A stretch of 64,000 nt of DNA from Dehalococcoidia bacterium (lineage in GTDB: Bacteria > Chloroflexota > Dehalococcoidia > Dehalococcoidales > UBA3254). Of the stretch, positions 29,175 to 40,068 are shown one piece after another. The stretch spans positions 1-64,000 of the forward strand of contig JANYAV010000025.1 of NCBI GenBank assembly GCA_025361145.1, written 5' to 3'. Position 1 is the first letter of the stretch, and each line of letters opens with the position of its first letter. The position numbers and the translations under genes are program-made. The notes beneath the pieces are model-generated. The model worked only from the letters and a program-made list of their open reading frames with translations. It searched no databases and was not told the origin of the DNA.

Positions 29175-29948
29175 ATGGAAATGCAAAAATGGATTAAAAA
29201 CAAGATTTGGCTGCCTATAACAGCAGTAATACTTATCTGGGTAATGATCGGAATCGGCACTTATGGCGCCGGAGTATTCAGTAAATCCCTAGGCGCCTCG
29301 ATCAATATTGTGGGTAACGGTGACTTCTCCTTCTACTCCGACCAAGCGGCTACGCATCTTATTACGCAGGTTAGCCTGCCTGATGCGTCACCTGGCAATA
29401 CCTCTACTTTTACCGTGTATGCTAAAAATACCAGCCTTGTTACTGAAACCCTTTCGACCGGATCTATTGCCATTCCCTCAAGTGTAGGCACTTTAACACT
29501 GACCTTCGACGGGCAACCTCAAGCAAACCTAACTGCTAACGCAGTCTCAAAAGTGGTCGGGACAATGAATGTTGCCTCCAGCGCTGCGGTGGGCCCTGTA
29601 ACTTTTACTTTCAATGTCAACGCATCACCGGTGGTTTCTACTTCACCCTCTCCCACAGCTACCGCAACCGGCACCCTGGTTAGCTACTCTTCCACCATTC
29701 AACCCATCTGGAATCAGTATTGTATTTCTTGCCACGGAACTTCACCGGGAGGGACTTTTACCAGTTATGCCACTACCATGGCTTCTAGATATAATAACAC
29801 GCTGGTCGTTATCCCGGGGAATGCAGCGGGTAGTATTCTTTATCAATCGGTAAATGGTACTAACGGGTTATCTAAAATGGGTTCCCTTTCTACCTCCCAA
29901 ACTCAATCCCTGGCGAGTTGGATCAATCAGGGTGCGCTTAATAACTAG
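29175..29948 (+). CDS. Secreted/membrane-anchored monoheme c-type cytochrome
   Basis: 257 aa; N-terminal TM segment, Ser/Thr-rich middle, one CISCH heme motif. Confidence 0.75.
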   Translation: MEMQKWIKNKIWLPITAVILIWVMIGIGTYGAGVFSKSLGASINIVGNGDFSFYSDQAATHLITQVSLPDASPGNTSTFTVYAKNTSLVTETLSTGSIAIPSSVGTLTLTFDGQPQANLTANAVSKVVGTMNVASSAAVGPVTFTFNVNASPVVSTSPSPTATATGTLVSYSSTIQPIWNQYCISCHGTSPGGTFTSYATTMASRYNNTLVVIPGNAAGSILYQSVNGTNGLSKMGSLSTSQTQSLASWINQGALNN

Positions 29949-29978
29949 TTAAAGGATATTCTTTGTCGGGAGGCGTCT

Positions 29979-30806
29979 ATGCTAAAAAAGGTGATATTCT
30001 TGGCCATAATCCTGGCGGCAGTTTTAGCTCTGATTATTTGGGGGGTGAGTCGTCTAAACTCCCTTATTTTACAGAATGGTGCCTGGATCCTAGCAGGGGC
30101 TATCATCGCCGGGACGTTATCAGGAGTTATCAGAGCTATATTCAAAGGTGTTAAAATAACCCCTAATGCGGTAGAAAAGAACGAGAGACATACGGTGGAT
30201 TCTTTTCTGGAACACTGGGGCACCGGAATAGGTATCTTTATCCTGATCTACTCAGGGTTTCAGATACGATTCCAGCCGGGGCAACTTTTCCCGATGAACC
30301 TGCATTTTGTGGGGCTGGTTTATACTTTAGTTTTCGGTAGTTATTTTATGGCTGATTTCTTGGTTTCGCAAAAATATCATGATCTTCTACCAAATATAAC
30401 CGACATCACAGATGGGACTATCAAAAAATATTTATTCCGTGCAAAGTGGGTTGATCGGGGAAAATACCTTTCCTCTCAAAAATCCGCGATTTTGGCTTTC
30501 GCTTTTCTGGGGGTGGGAATCCTTCTCACTGGTTCTTTAAAAGTGGCTGGGCATTTCTGGAGCATTCCACCTGTTACTCTCAATATTGCTACCTCGCTAC
30601 ATGATCTCATCTCGGCCTTGTTTATAATAATGCTCGTCGTTCACCTCGCTCTGGTAATGATTGTACGTCACCATCGCAACCTCCTAGGCTCATGGTTTAA
30701 TGGGAAAGTAAAAGAAGCTGGTTCGGAAACGGTAGGTGGTACTGACAGAGATAAATTACAGTCTGAAGAAGCTATCAGGACCATTATTCTTAGATTATTC
30801 GAATAA
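29979..30806 (+). CDS. Di-heme cytochrome b-type membrane protein
   Basis: 275 aa; about 4-5 TM segments with conserved-looking His (EHWGTGIGI, LHDLISALF, VVHLALVMIVRHHR). Confidence 0.7.
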   Translation: MLKKVIFLAIILAAVLALIIWGVSRLNSLILQNGAWILAGAIIAGTLSGVIRAIFKGVKITPNAVEKNERHTVDSFLEHWGTGIGIFILIYSGFQIRFQPGQLFPMNLHFVGLVYTLVFGSYFMADFLVSQKYHDLLPNITDITDGTIKKYLFRAKWVDRGKYLSSQKSAILAFAFLGVGILLTGSLKVAGHFWSIPPVTLNIATSLHDLISALFIIMLVVHLALVMIVRHHRNLLGSWFNGKVKEAGSETVGGTDRDKLQSEEAIRTIILRLFE

Positions 30807-30907
30807 AAATTGATTTCTAAACAGCTAGCGCTTTGAAGATTTTTGCACTGATGCAGATGATGTAAACCTAAAAACATCACGAATCGCCAAGGCTCTGTAA
30901 AATTTTA

Positions 30908-33021
30908 TCAGCGTGTATGACACAAGGCACAACTGTTGTTGGTATAACTGGAGTGACTGCCCGGAACATTGCCGGAATGGCATCCAAGACAGTCATCCCT
31001 GATTGAATGAGGAAGACGAGGGGCGGATATCAAGGAGACAGTATGACAGGACGCGCAATCGCTATTACTATAGCTCGAATGAGCAGAACCTATGGTCTGG
31101 GTTATTCCATGGCAACTAAGACAGCTACTGCCTGCGCCACTGGTTAGATGCGGAATCGAGGGTCCGGACTGAATATTTACGGAATGGCAAAGAGTGCAAA
31201 AATTATTTACATAGGAATTATGGCTAGCTGGCACAACCTGGGAGCCGCTGGAATGACAGGACAGACAATCTGAGCGGCCGGTCAGTGAATGAGGTATGCT
31301 CCTCGCTGATTGAAAATTAACGCTATGGCAACGAGTACAGATGGTGACTTTTAAACCCTGATGATTCTGCGGAATAACAAGATTACCGCTGGAATGACAA
31401 TTCAAACAATTAGCTCCAAGTCCTGAAATCGGGTGGAGAACAGCAGGAACAGTAACGGGTTGCGCAGAATGACACAGTGTACAGGTAGAATCCGGCCAAG
31501 TCAGGTGACTCACGGGTAAATTATTTTTCGCGGATGCCCCGTGACAAGTGGTGCAATCGGTAAGATTGGTAACCGAATGCGGTACGCTGGAGGCGGCAAC
31601 TGCCTGGACTGCGTGACAACTGGTGCAAGTGCTGCTATCGTAGCCAGAATGATCGACTGGGAAGGGCACGATTTTATCGATGCTGTGGCAGTCTAAACAA
31701 TTAACGATATTTTGAATCCCATGCGTAATAGCAGGAGCTGTTTTTGTGATAGGGGGAGTGGTGCTCGGGGCCACGGCATGACAGGAAGTACAGGAAGAAA
31801 GGGGGTATGCCAAGTGGTCAGCTGGAAACGGTTTGATTTTACTGTCCAGTCCATGACAGGCCAAACAGTTCCGGCGGCCTTCCAGTGAATGCGGAATAGC
31901 TTTCGCAGATATATCTCCAGGATTAACCGAAGTATGGCATAAATTACAATCTGCGCTGATTATTTTTCCAGTATTGGGTCCGGAAGATGCCACCAGTTTT
32001 CCGTGGCACCTGAAGCAACCCGACCCGTTTTGATGGTTGGAGAAATCCAGATGGGTATTATAATCGACGTTCATATCGGGAAAAGTCGTCAATACGGCGA
32101 TTTGTTTCAATTGATCGACGGTGGTGTTTATCTGAGGTTGCTTATTGACAGACACCGCAGGATAATTTGTCTGGTAGAAATTCCTGATGGCCTCGATTTT
32201 TGTGTCGGCGACAGCCAGACTGGTGTTAGGCGGGTCCAGTATCTTCAAAGCTTCTCTTTTTACGAAGGGCAGTGTTTTATCAATCTTGCCTTCCCCCATG
32301 GCTTTATCAAGCAAGTCATTGGGTGACTGAAAGATATGAGTAGCACGGTTGTGGCAATCCACACAATCCATCAATCTTTTTTCTTTAATTAAATCCGGCG
32401 TAATCTGTTGGGGTTTGGCCGGGTTAACATAGGTTACAATCGTGCCACTTTTATCTTTGGTTTGGACCCAGATGATATCAGTACGTTGCGTATCCAGTGA
32501 TGCATAGTCAATCTCAGCGGTAACGTGCCAGTGAATACCTTTAGCTATATCAGATTGACCACCGCCGATATTGAGAACATGGGTTGTACTAGTTTCAGTA
32601 TTGTTTTCATCCGGGGCAAAATGATTTTTTGGATTAGTAAATCACCGGAAAAAATCTCGGGCCAATGGCAGGCTTCACAAGTTTCTCTGGCCGGACGCAG
32701 ATTTTCGACCGGGGATTGTATGGGTTTCGGATAGGTTCCGGTAAGAGTGCCCCAGATCATGGGAATGCCTAATATTTTGGATTTAATGAGATAATTTGCC
32801 CCCGGACCCACATGACAGTCAGCGCATCTGACGCGGGAGTGGGGTGATTGCTGATAAGTCGTATATTCCGGGGACATCACGTTATGACATAGTTTTCCAC
32901 AAAAGACCGTGGACTCAGTAAAGTCGTAAAGTTGATATGCGCCCACTACCAGCAATAATAAGCTGAATGCGCCAGCGAAAATCAAAAAAATCAATCGACC
33001 GAATCCGGGGTCTCTCTGCAT
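30908..33021 (-). pseudogene. NapC/NirT-type multiheme c-type cytochrome (about 20 heme motifs), frameshifted; may be functional if the shift is an artefact or recoded
   Basis: ORFs 32545-33021 (NapC/NirT anchor; CGKLCH, CADCH, CEACH) and 30908-32374 (17 CxxCH) join in one frame if one base is added at the T6/A6 run 32625-32630. Confidence 0.82.
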
Positions 33022-33023
33022 GT

Positions 33024-33293
33024 TTATTTACACCTATTTTTCAGGATTGCCATGGTAAAAAAGATACCACCAAGAATAAACAGTATGGGAACGAGCGAAA
33101 AGGTAAATATTGCGATCAAGGGGTGTTGGGAAGGAATATCTGACACGATGTTAAAGATGACCAGTACAATGATCAAAATGAGCACCGCCGCGGCTGCCCG
33201 GGTGGGCAGATCATTAAACATTTCTCGTATGTAACTAAAATGTTTGGTTGGATTGGATGATCTCATTTCAATACCATTATATTCAATCATCAA
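33024..33293 (-). CDS. Small two-TM membrane protein
   Basis: 89 aa with two hydrophobic segments, directly upstream of the multiheme gene. Confidence 0.6.
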   Translation of the reverse strand: MMIEYNGIEMRSSNPTKHFSYIREMFNDLPTRAAAAVLILIIVLVIFNIVSDIPSQHPLIAIFTFSLVPILFILGGIFFTMAILKNRCK

Positions 33294-33445
33294 GGAAAAT
33301 GCTAAAGAAGCATGATGACCTTCTATTTGCCTGCTTTATTGTTCAAACAACTCGCCGGCAATTTTGTTACAATTAGCTATAAGTATTTCTCTATCTTTGA
33401 AATTGCCTATAATATAATAAAGTTTCTGCTTATTCTAAAACAATA

Positions 33446-34882
33446 TTGGGTGAGGAATATATGGAAGAAAATAAAATCCAGACCTCAAAGAGCAACTCCG
33501 ATATTATCGATCGGGTTTGGCATTTCTTCAGTTCTATCAAACTAGCCTTTATTTTAATCATCGTTATTGCCTTGCTGAGCCTTTCAGGGGCTTTGATAAT
33601 GCAATATACAGGGGCCCCGGACTCTTATCAAACCTGGTTAGAGAATGTTGCTCAGTCCAAGTTTGGACTGTGGACCCCTATCATGGCTCTCCTACAATTA
33701 TTTAGAATCTTTCATTCGATCTGGTTTCTAGGAGCGGGAACTCTGCTAGTCATCAACATTCTGGTTTGCAGTCTTGCCAGATTGAAGAGTATTACGCAGG
33801 TGATACGGGGCGGGCACATAGTCCAGACTGAAAGCTATTATCAGTCCGGTGGGAGTGGAGTAGAAGTAAGCCTGAAGTCGGATTCCGCGGAAGCGGTGTC
33901 GAATTTAATGAAAGAAAAGCTGCAGACGCGGGGATACCGGGTGCGTGTGGAGAAAGCGGGCGATAACTTCCATTTCGCAGCTGATAAAAACCGTTATTCC
34001 AGACTAGGGACATATCTGACACATTTCAGTCTAATTTTATTTATTTTAGGCTTTTTAGTTTCAGCTGTTCTGGGATATAGGAACGAAGCATTCACGGTGG
34101 GGGTAGGAGGGGTGGAGAACGTAGGAGACAACTCCAGACTCTCATTAAAACTCCTCAGTTTTACGGATGAATATTACCCGGACGGCTCACCCAAAGATTT
34201 TCGCAGCGAAGTTGTGCTATATGACTCCGGGCAAGAAGTTAAACAGGCGACTATCCGGGTTAATCACCCCCTGAGCTATAAGAACTACAAGTTCTTTCAA
34301 TCCTCCTTTGGCCCAACGGTTTTAGTCCTGATTAAAGATTCGTCAGGGCAAACTATAGTCAATGGCGACATCCAGATGAATTATCCGGTCCAGCTAGAGG
34401 GTTTGAATTTGATGTCGGGGGGTCTCCTGCTACCCCAATCCAGTTATGAACTCTGGGCATATAAGGCCAACCAGGGCGGGGGAGGCTCGATGATAAATGA
34501 GGGAGAATTGGTAATCCAAATCATTGAGCAGTCTACCCAGAAAATTATCAATATGGGCAAGGTTGTTCAGGGCACCCCGACTGTTTTAAATGATCTAGAA
34601 ATTAATTATCTGGGAGACAGCCAATATTCCGGTTTTCAAGTAACCAGGGATCCAGGGGCAAATTTTATCTGGGCAGCCTCAATTTTCCTGTTGGCCGGAC
34701 TGGTTCTGGTCTTTTATTTCCCAGTAAGGCAATTATGGGCAGTGGTTATCCCTGCCGGAGCGCAAGGCAGCCGGGTCTTATTGCGCACGAACACTTCGCG
34801 AGCTTCTAGCACTGTTAACGATTTAAATCGCCTGGTAAAAGAAATCGAGTATCACGACCTTAAAAATAAGAAAAACAGTTAA
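33446..34882 (+). CDS. resB: Cytochrome c biogenesis protein ResB/Ccs1
   Basis: 478 aa; VWHFFSSIKLAFILIIVIALLSLSGALI...FHSIWFLGAGTLLVINILVCSLARL. Confidence 0.9.
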   Translation: MGEEYMEENKIQTSKSNSDIIDRVWHFFSSIKLAFILIIVIALLSLSGALIMQYTGAPDSYQTWLENVAQSKFGLWTPIMALLQLFRIFHSIWFLGAGTLLVINILVCSLARLKSITQVIRGGHIVQTESYYQSGGSGVEVSLKSDSAEAVSNLMKEKLQTRGYRVRVEKAGDNFHFAADKNRYSRLGTYLTHFSLILFILGFLVSAVLGYRNEAFTVGVGGVENVGDNSRLSLKLLSFTDEYYPDGSPKDFRSEVVLYDSGQEVKQATIRVNHPLSYKNYKFFQSSFGPTVLVLIKDSSGQTIVNGDIQMNYPVQLEGLNLMSGGLLLPQSSYELWAYKANQGGGGSMINEGELVIQIIEQSTQKIINMGKVVQGTPTVLNDLEINYLGDSQYSGFQVTRDPGANFIWAASIFLLAGLVLVFYFPVRQLWAVVIPAGAQGSRVLLRTNTSRASSTVNDLNRLVKEIEYHDLKNKKNS

Positions 34883-34894
34883 GGGGGAAGGAGC

Positions 34895-35734
34895 ATGTCT
34901 GGTGTTGAATCAACCGCTTTAAATTTAACCATCATCTTGCTGGCCGTCTCCGTGGTAGTCGGAGTAATTGCTTTAATTGCGAGAGGTGGTCAGACAGATG
35001 CAAAGGGTCACCAGCGTTCGGTGAATCCGACTATTGATGCTGGCTCGATTGTTTTAATGGCGCTGGCTTTTATTGCTCTTACCATTTCGGTGATCGTAAG
35101 ATGGATGGTTGCCGGCCATGGGCCTTTCTCTAATATGTATGAGTTCGCGGTGGGGTTCGCGTGGGGGGTGATGCTGATCGGTCTGATTTTCCAGTGGAAA
35201 TATAAAGCCTCATTTCTTAAGGTAATCAGCATGATCATTGCCATAGCCCTTCTGCTCTTTGCCGCCTCGCAGCCTTCCCGGGTAGTCCCTCTGGTACCAG
35301 CTTTACAGCAAAGCTATTTACTAACTGCTCACGTCGCGGCTGCCATCATAGCTTACGGCACTTTTACTTCAGGTTTCGCTGCAGCGCTGTTATATTTAAT
35401 TCAAAATAAAAAGCATTATAGCTGGATGCCCAAAGCGGAACAACTGGACGATATGAGTTACCGCGCGGTGTTAGTGGGCTTCCCCTTTTTAACGCTTTTA
35501 ATTATTCTGGGCGCTTTGTGGGCTAATATTGCCTGGGGCAGGTACTGGGGCTGGGACCCCAAGGAAACTGCCAGCCTGGTAACCTGGCTTTTCTACATAG
35601 CTTATATGCATTCCCGGTTGATGCGAGGTTGGAAGGGGTCGCGGGCGGCGATTTTATTAATTATAGGATTCGCGGCTGTGCTGTTTACCTTTTTCGGCAA
35701 CTTTATCTTCTCCGGCCTGCACGCCTATGGTTAA
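34895..35734 (+). CDS. ccsA: Cytochrome c biogenesis protein CcsA/ResC
   Basis: 279 aa; WGRYWGWDPKETASLVTWLFYIAYMHSR tryptophan-rich motif. Confidence 0.94.
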   Translation: MSGVESTALNLTIILLAVSVVVGVIALIARGGQTDAKGHQRSVNPTIDAGSIVLMALAFIALTISVIVRWMVAGHGPFSNMYEFAVGFAWGVMLIGLIFQWKYKASFLKVISMIIAIALLLFAASQPSRVVPLVPALQQSYLLTAHVAAAIIAYGTFTSGFAAALLYLIQNKKHYSWMPKAEQLDDMSYRAVLVGFPFLTLLIILGALWANIAWGRYWGWDPKETASLVTWLFYIAYMHSRLMRGWKGSRAAILLIIGFAAVLFTFFGNFIFSGLHAYG

Positions 35735-35880
35735 AGCCTAAATACTAATATCGAAATACTAAACAAACACAGGATATAAAGTTTCCAATTTTATAGCTTG
35801 TTTGTAAACCGCATCCTGCGCTTGGAACTTAGACCTATTCTGCCTTTTAACTTTTCCTTGATACGCTTACAATATAGCTA

Positions 35881-37431
35881 ATGTCTGAGTACGCCGATCT
35901 GATTTTTGAAAACGCTGAGGTCATTACCTGCGATGGGTTGAGACCTCGGGCTGAGGCGGTGGCTACACGTAACGGGCGCATCCTGTTGGTAGGAAGTCGT
36001 GAAGAGGCTGACGAATTAAAAGGTCGGCACACGCGGGTGCTAGACTGTCAGCATAAGACGCTGGTCCCGGGTTTCATTGATGCACACTGCCATTTCTTTG
36101 CCTCGGTGCGCAAATTCCTGAGCCTGGATTTGAGTCCCTCAAGAGCCCATTCTATCGCGGATATCCAGGCCATTTTGCACCGTCAGGCTTTGGACCTTCC
36201 CCCCGGCAGCTGGATCACCGGCACGGACTATAACGAATTTTATCTGACGGAAAAACGCCATCCCCTGCGCCAGGACCTGGACGCAGCCGCTCCCAACCAT
36301 CCCGTTATGATCGTTCACCGCTCCATGCACGCCTGCGTTCTGAATAGCATTGCGCTGCGATTAGTAGGTATCAACAATGATACTGAGGAACCCCAAGGCG
36401 GGATGATCGACCGCGATCTGGAAAGCGGAGAACCTAACGGTATCCTTTTCGAAATGCTGGAATGGGTTCAGGACAGGATGAATATTAAAACTCCTCCTGA
36501 TAAGATGGAACAGGCTATCGGGGCGGCCAATCGCTATTACCTTTCCCTGGGAATTACCTCTATCGGGGAAGCCACGGTCACCAATGATCTGGGCCAGTGG
36601 GACACCTATCAAAATTTAAAGCTAACCGGCCAATTGCGCAGCCGCGTCAATATGATGCCCGGCATTAATCATATGAATGAATTCAAGGAAGCCGGACTGA
36701 TCTCAGGATCAGGCACCAATCAGCTAAGAGTGGGACCACTCAAAATCATTTTGAATGAGGCCACCGGCAGCCTCCGCCCCACTCAAGCCGATTTAAATGA
36801 AATGGTGTTAGAAGCCGGCAATGCTGGTTTTCAAGTGGCTATCCACGCCGTGGAAATATCAACTGTTGAAGCGGGGGTTAAAGCCCTTGAATACGCCCAG
36901 CGCGTCCATAGACAAATCGAACCCCGCTTCCGACTGGAGCACTGCTCCGAATGCCATCCGGAGATCAGACAAAGGCTCGCCAAGCTCAAGGCCGTGATTG
37001 TCAGCCAACCCTCTTTTTTGTATTACAGTGGAGAGCGTTATCTGGCCCAAGTCAGGCCGGAAGCCCAACCCTGGCTGTATACTTTTAAATCATGGCTGGA
37101 AAGCGGACTGATGACGGCCGGCAGTTCGGATTCTCCCGTCGTCCCAGCCAATCCCTTAATGGGAATCTATGCGGCGGTAACCCGGCGGGCGGAATCTGGG
37201 CAGACTGTCCTGCCCGCCGAATGTGTCAGCGCAGAACAAGCTCTTAAAATGTTCAACCTTAATGCCGCTTATGCCACCTTTGAGGAAAAGATCAAGGGGT
37301 CATTGGCTCCAGGGAAACTGGCTGATTTAGTTCTACTAAATGATAATCCTCTCACCTGCGCGCCTGAGCAGATCAAGGATATTCAGGTTGAGATGACAGT
37401 TATCGATGGTAAGGTAGAGTGGGAGAGGTAA
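35881..37431 (+). CDS. YtcJ-like amidohydrolase
   Basis: 516 aa; LVPGFIDAHCHFFASVRKF...VAIHAVE...SGLMTAGSSDSPVVPANPLMGIYAAVTRR. Confidence 0.92.
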   Translation: MSEYADLIFENAEVITCDGLRPRAEAVATRNGRILLVGSREEADELKGRHTRVLDCQHKTLVPGFIDAHCHFFASVRKFLSLDLSPSRAHSIADIQAILHRQALDLPPGSWITGTDYNEFYLTEKRHPLRQDLDAAAPNHPVMIVHRSMHACVLNSIALRLVGINNDTEEPQGGMIDRDLESGEPNGILFEMLEWVQDRMNIKTPPDKMEQAIGAANRYYLSLGITSIGEATVTNDLGQWDTYQNLKLTGQLRSRVNMMPGINHMNEFKEAGLISGSGTNQLRVGPLKIILNEATGSLRPTQADLNEMVLEAGNAGFQVAIHAVEISTVEAGVKALEYAQRVHRQIEPRFRLEHCSECHPEIRQRLAKLKAVIVSQPSFLYYSGERYLAQVRPEAQPWLYTFKSWLESGLMTAGSSDSPVVPANPLMGIYAAVTRRAESGQTVLPAECVSAEQALKMFNLNAAYATFEEKIKGSLAPGKLADLVLLNDNPLTCAPEQIKDIQVEMTVIDGKVEWER

Positions 37432-37440
37432 TCACATAGC

Positions 37441-37755
37441 TTAAAGCTCATTGCCTTTCGCTCTTATTATCGCTTCTTCCAGATATAAAGGGTTAGTTAT
37501 TAGAAGCAGCTTCTGTGCCTTAGACAACTTCTTGACTCTATACTCAACTTTAAGGGCCAGACTATGGTCGCCCACTCTGGACTGAAAAACCAGCTCCAGC
37601 GGTGCCCTACCCCGCAAATACCTGGAACCGCCCTCCCCGACTTGCTGGTGCTGGGCAAATCTACGCTCAACATCGGTAGAAATGCCCGTGTATAGACTGC
37701 CATCGCTGCATCTAATCAGGTACAAATACCAGTCGCTGCCCTCACAGGGTCTCAC
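37441..37755 (-). CDS. GIY-YIG nuclease-superfamily protein
   Basis: 104 aa; [32 protein letters not shown] start overlaps upstream helicase stop (GTGA). Confidence 0.92.
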   Translation of the reverse strand: MRPCEGSDWYLYLIRCSDGSLYTGISTDVERRFAQHQQVGEGGSRYLRGRAPLELVFQSRVGDHSLALKVEYRVKKLSKAQKLLLITNPLYLEEAIIRAKGNEL

Positions 37756-37800
37756 CCTGCATTGTCCGCGTGCCCGCGCAGGGTCTCACCTTGTGGGCGC
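37741..37800. repeat. Palindromic element pair (CAGGGTCTCACC core x2)
   Basis: ACAGGGTCTCACCCTGC and GCAGGGTCTCACCTTGT within 45 bp, spanning the helicase/GIY-YIG junction. Confidence 0.75.
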
Positions 37801-39557
37801 GTTTCGGCCGATAAGGTGATCGGGCTCTTGCGTATCTTGTACTTGCCGTTTTTGGCCAAGGCCTGAGCCACGTACTTTTCCGGCAGATCCACCAGGGTCA
37901 CTTTATCCTGAATGGTGATTTTACCAATGGCATCACCGGGTATATTAGCATGGAAGGCGATAGTACCCACGATATCCGCTGGCTGCACGCCCTGGGCTCT
38001 GCCAGCATTAAGAGTGCAGCGCACCATGCCCTTCTCAGAAAAATCCCGGGAACCCCTGGCGCGATTGCTGCTCGGGTCGCGTTTCGCCTCACCCGCATCT
38101 TTGCCAGTCTGTTCTGCTCTAAGCGAACTGCCGGCAGCTCTCGTGCGCGGTCTATCCTCTCCCCTGGTCTCTGTACCGCTACGGCGATTATAAACCGGAC
38201 TGCGTCTGTCACGCGAGTTTTTGCTAGACTGCTCTTCCTTAACGACGCTGATCTGGGCGATCGGCCGCAATTTCTCATTTCCCCGGGCCATATTAATAGC
38301 CGCCGCGGCAATCTGCAGCGGCTCGTGTCCCATTGCCATCAGCCGGCTGACCAACTGCTTTTCCGCCGCATAATCGCTGCTCTGCAACCAGCTCAGCACT
38401 TTTTCCTGCAACTGGATTTCCCGGTGTTTCTCTATTTCCTCAACAGTGGGCACCTGCATGCGGGTAATCGGCTGTTTGGTAAAACCTTCTATCCGGCGCA
38501 TACGCCACAATTCGTTAGCCGCCAGCAGTGAAATAGCAATACCGGTTTTTCCGGCTCGAGCCGTCCGGCCCACCCGGTGCACATACAATTCCGGGTCCTC
38601 GGGCAAATCATAGTTGAAAACGTGTGAAATATCATCAATATCCAGCCCACGGGCTGCCATATCGGTGGCCACCAGGACAGTGGTCTGATTGTTGCGGAAG
38701 CGATTCAATACCTGTTCGCGCGTCTCCTGTCTGAGATCTCCATTCAAAGCCTCGGCAGGAAAACCGCGCGCCATCAGTTCGTTCACTAATTCGCTGGTGC
38801 CGATGCGCGTTTTAACGAAGATCAGCGCGCTGGTGATATCCTGTATCTCAAAAAGCCGGGTGAGAACGGCCAGTTTGTCCCTGTTATTGACCAGGCAGTA
38901 GCGGTGATCGATCGCGTCCACGGTGAGGTGCTGGCTCTTAATCACCACCGACTGCGGAGTACGCATGTATTTTTTGGCTATGCCGCTGATTTCAGGTGAG
39001 ATCGTGGCGGAAAAGAGGGCGGTCTGGCGTTCTGCCGGCATTTTACTCAGGATTTCTTTAATATCATCAATAAAACCCATACTGAGCATTTCATCAGCTT
39101 CATCCAGCACCACCGTACTGACGCTGCTCAGATCAAGTTCCTTCTTTTCGATCAGATCCAGTAAGCGGCCGGGTGTGCCTGCCACAATTTCCACTCCCTG
39201 TCTAAGAGCGCTGATCTGACGGCTGTAGGGTGAACCGCCGTAAACGGCCAGAACGCGCACCAGCAGTCCGCTGCCGTATTCCTCGGAGGCCTTCGCCACC
39301 TGCTGAGCCAGTTCCCGAGTGGGAGCCAGCACCAGGGCCTGGACTTTTCTCTGTCCTTGTTTCAGGTTTTGAATAATGGGCAAGATAAAAGCAGCGGTTT
39401 TACCCGTACCGGTCTGGGATTGCGCGATAACGTCATGCCCTTCCAATATGATGGGAATGACCTTCGCCTGGATCGGCGTCGGATTAACGTAGCCCAGCTC
39501 AGCGACGTTCTGTACTATTTGGGGTTTCAGGCCTAACTCGGAAAATTCGATTGGCAT
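37752..39557 (-). CDS. DEAD-box RNA helicase with DbpA-like C-terminal domain
   Basis: 601 aa; [41 protein letters not shown]. Confidence 0.97.
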   Translation of the reverse strand: MPIEFSELGLKPQIVQNVAELGYVNPTPIQAKVIPIILEGHDVIAQSQTGTGKTAAFILPIIQNLKQGQRKVQALVLAPTRELAQQVAKASEEYGSGLLVRVLAVYGGSPYSRQISALRQGVEIVAGTPGRLLDLIEKKELDLSSVSTVVLDEADEMLSMGFIDDIKEILSKMPAERQTALFSATISPEISGIAKKYMRTPQSVVIKSQHLTVDAIDHRYCLVNNRDKLAVLTRLFEIQDITSALIFVKTRIGTSELVNELMARGFPAEALNGDLRQETREQVLNRFRNNQTTVLVATDMAARGLDIDDISHVFNYDLPEDPELYVHRVGRTARAGKTGIAISLLAANELWRMRRIEGFTKQPITRMQVPTVEEIEKHREIQLQEKVLSWLQSSDYAAEKQLVSRLMAMGHEPLQIAAAAINMARGNEKLRPIAQISVVKEEQSSKNSRDRRSPVYNRRSGTETRGEDRPRTRAAGSSLRAEQTGKDAGEAKRDPSSNRARGSRDFSEKGMVRCTLNAGRAQGVQPADIVGTIAFHANIPGDAIGKITIQDKVTLVDLPEKYVAQALAKNGKYKIRKSPITLSAETRPQGETLRGHADNAG

Positions 39558-39595
39558 GGTTCTCCTGGTTTGCTACCTTATTAGTCTACTATGAC

Positions 39596-39635
39596 AATAA
39601 AAAACCGCATCCCTCGTAGGAAGGGCAGGCGGTAT
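39596..39635 (-). terminator. Terminator-like hairpin between the 39740-39976 ORF and the helicase
   Basis: Minus strand ACCGCCTGCCCTTCCTACGAGGGATGCGGT followed by TTTTT. Confidence 0.6.
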
Positions 39636-39739
39636 ATCTGAAGTGCATATCCTTGATTTACGTGGCTATTATTATTTTAACATAAAATCTAATTTCGAGT
39701 TTAAGCCTCGGATTCTATTGGTATTTTGTATCCTGAAGG

Positions 39740-39976
39740 TTAAAGCACAACCGCTTTGGGAAAATCGCGGGTGGCACACTCGCGGCAATAAACGTCGAAC
39801 TGGCGATTAATCTTAAGTTGAATTTTATCGGCGTAAATCACGGTGATCATGCTGGAGGGATTAACGGCGCGGTCAGCCAGGTTACAATTACAGCCGGTGC
39901 AGAGAATTACCCCGCCTGGAGCCCTTCTGTCACCAAACTGGCGTCTGATACTAGTCTTCCTGGCAAATACCGGCAT
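39740..39976 (-). CDS. Small Cys-rich hypothetical protein
   Basis: 78 aa; ILCTGCNC...YCREC possible zinc-binding; preceded by promoter and hairpin. Confidence 0.5.
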   Translation of the reverse strand: MPVFARKTSIRRQFGDRRAPGGVILCTGCNCNLADRAVNPSSMITVIYADKIQLKINRQFDVYCRECATRDFPKAVVL

Positions 39977-40009
39977 TCGGACTCCTCTAACCTGGATTCA
40001 ATAAGGGAT

Positions 40010-40055
40010 AAAAAAAAGAAGCTGGCCGCGGGATGAATCCCTCTTGACAGCTTCT
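40010..40055 (-). terminator. Leader hairpin/attenuator
   Basis: Minus strand AGAAGCTG...CAGCTTCT followed by TTTTTT, close to the predicted TSS. Confidence 0.65.
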
Positions 40056-40068
40056 AGTGTACCTTATA

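Noticed and set aside
37950-38531. 193-aa plus-strand ORF antisense to the DEAD-box helicase
   Set aside because: Opposite a clear helicase CDS; composition looks like a shadow ORF.
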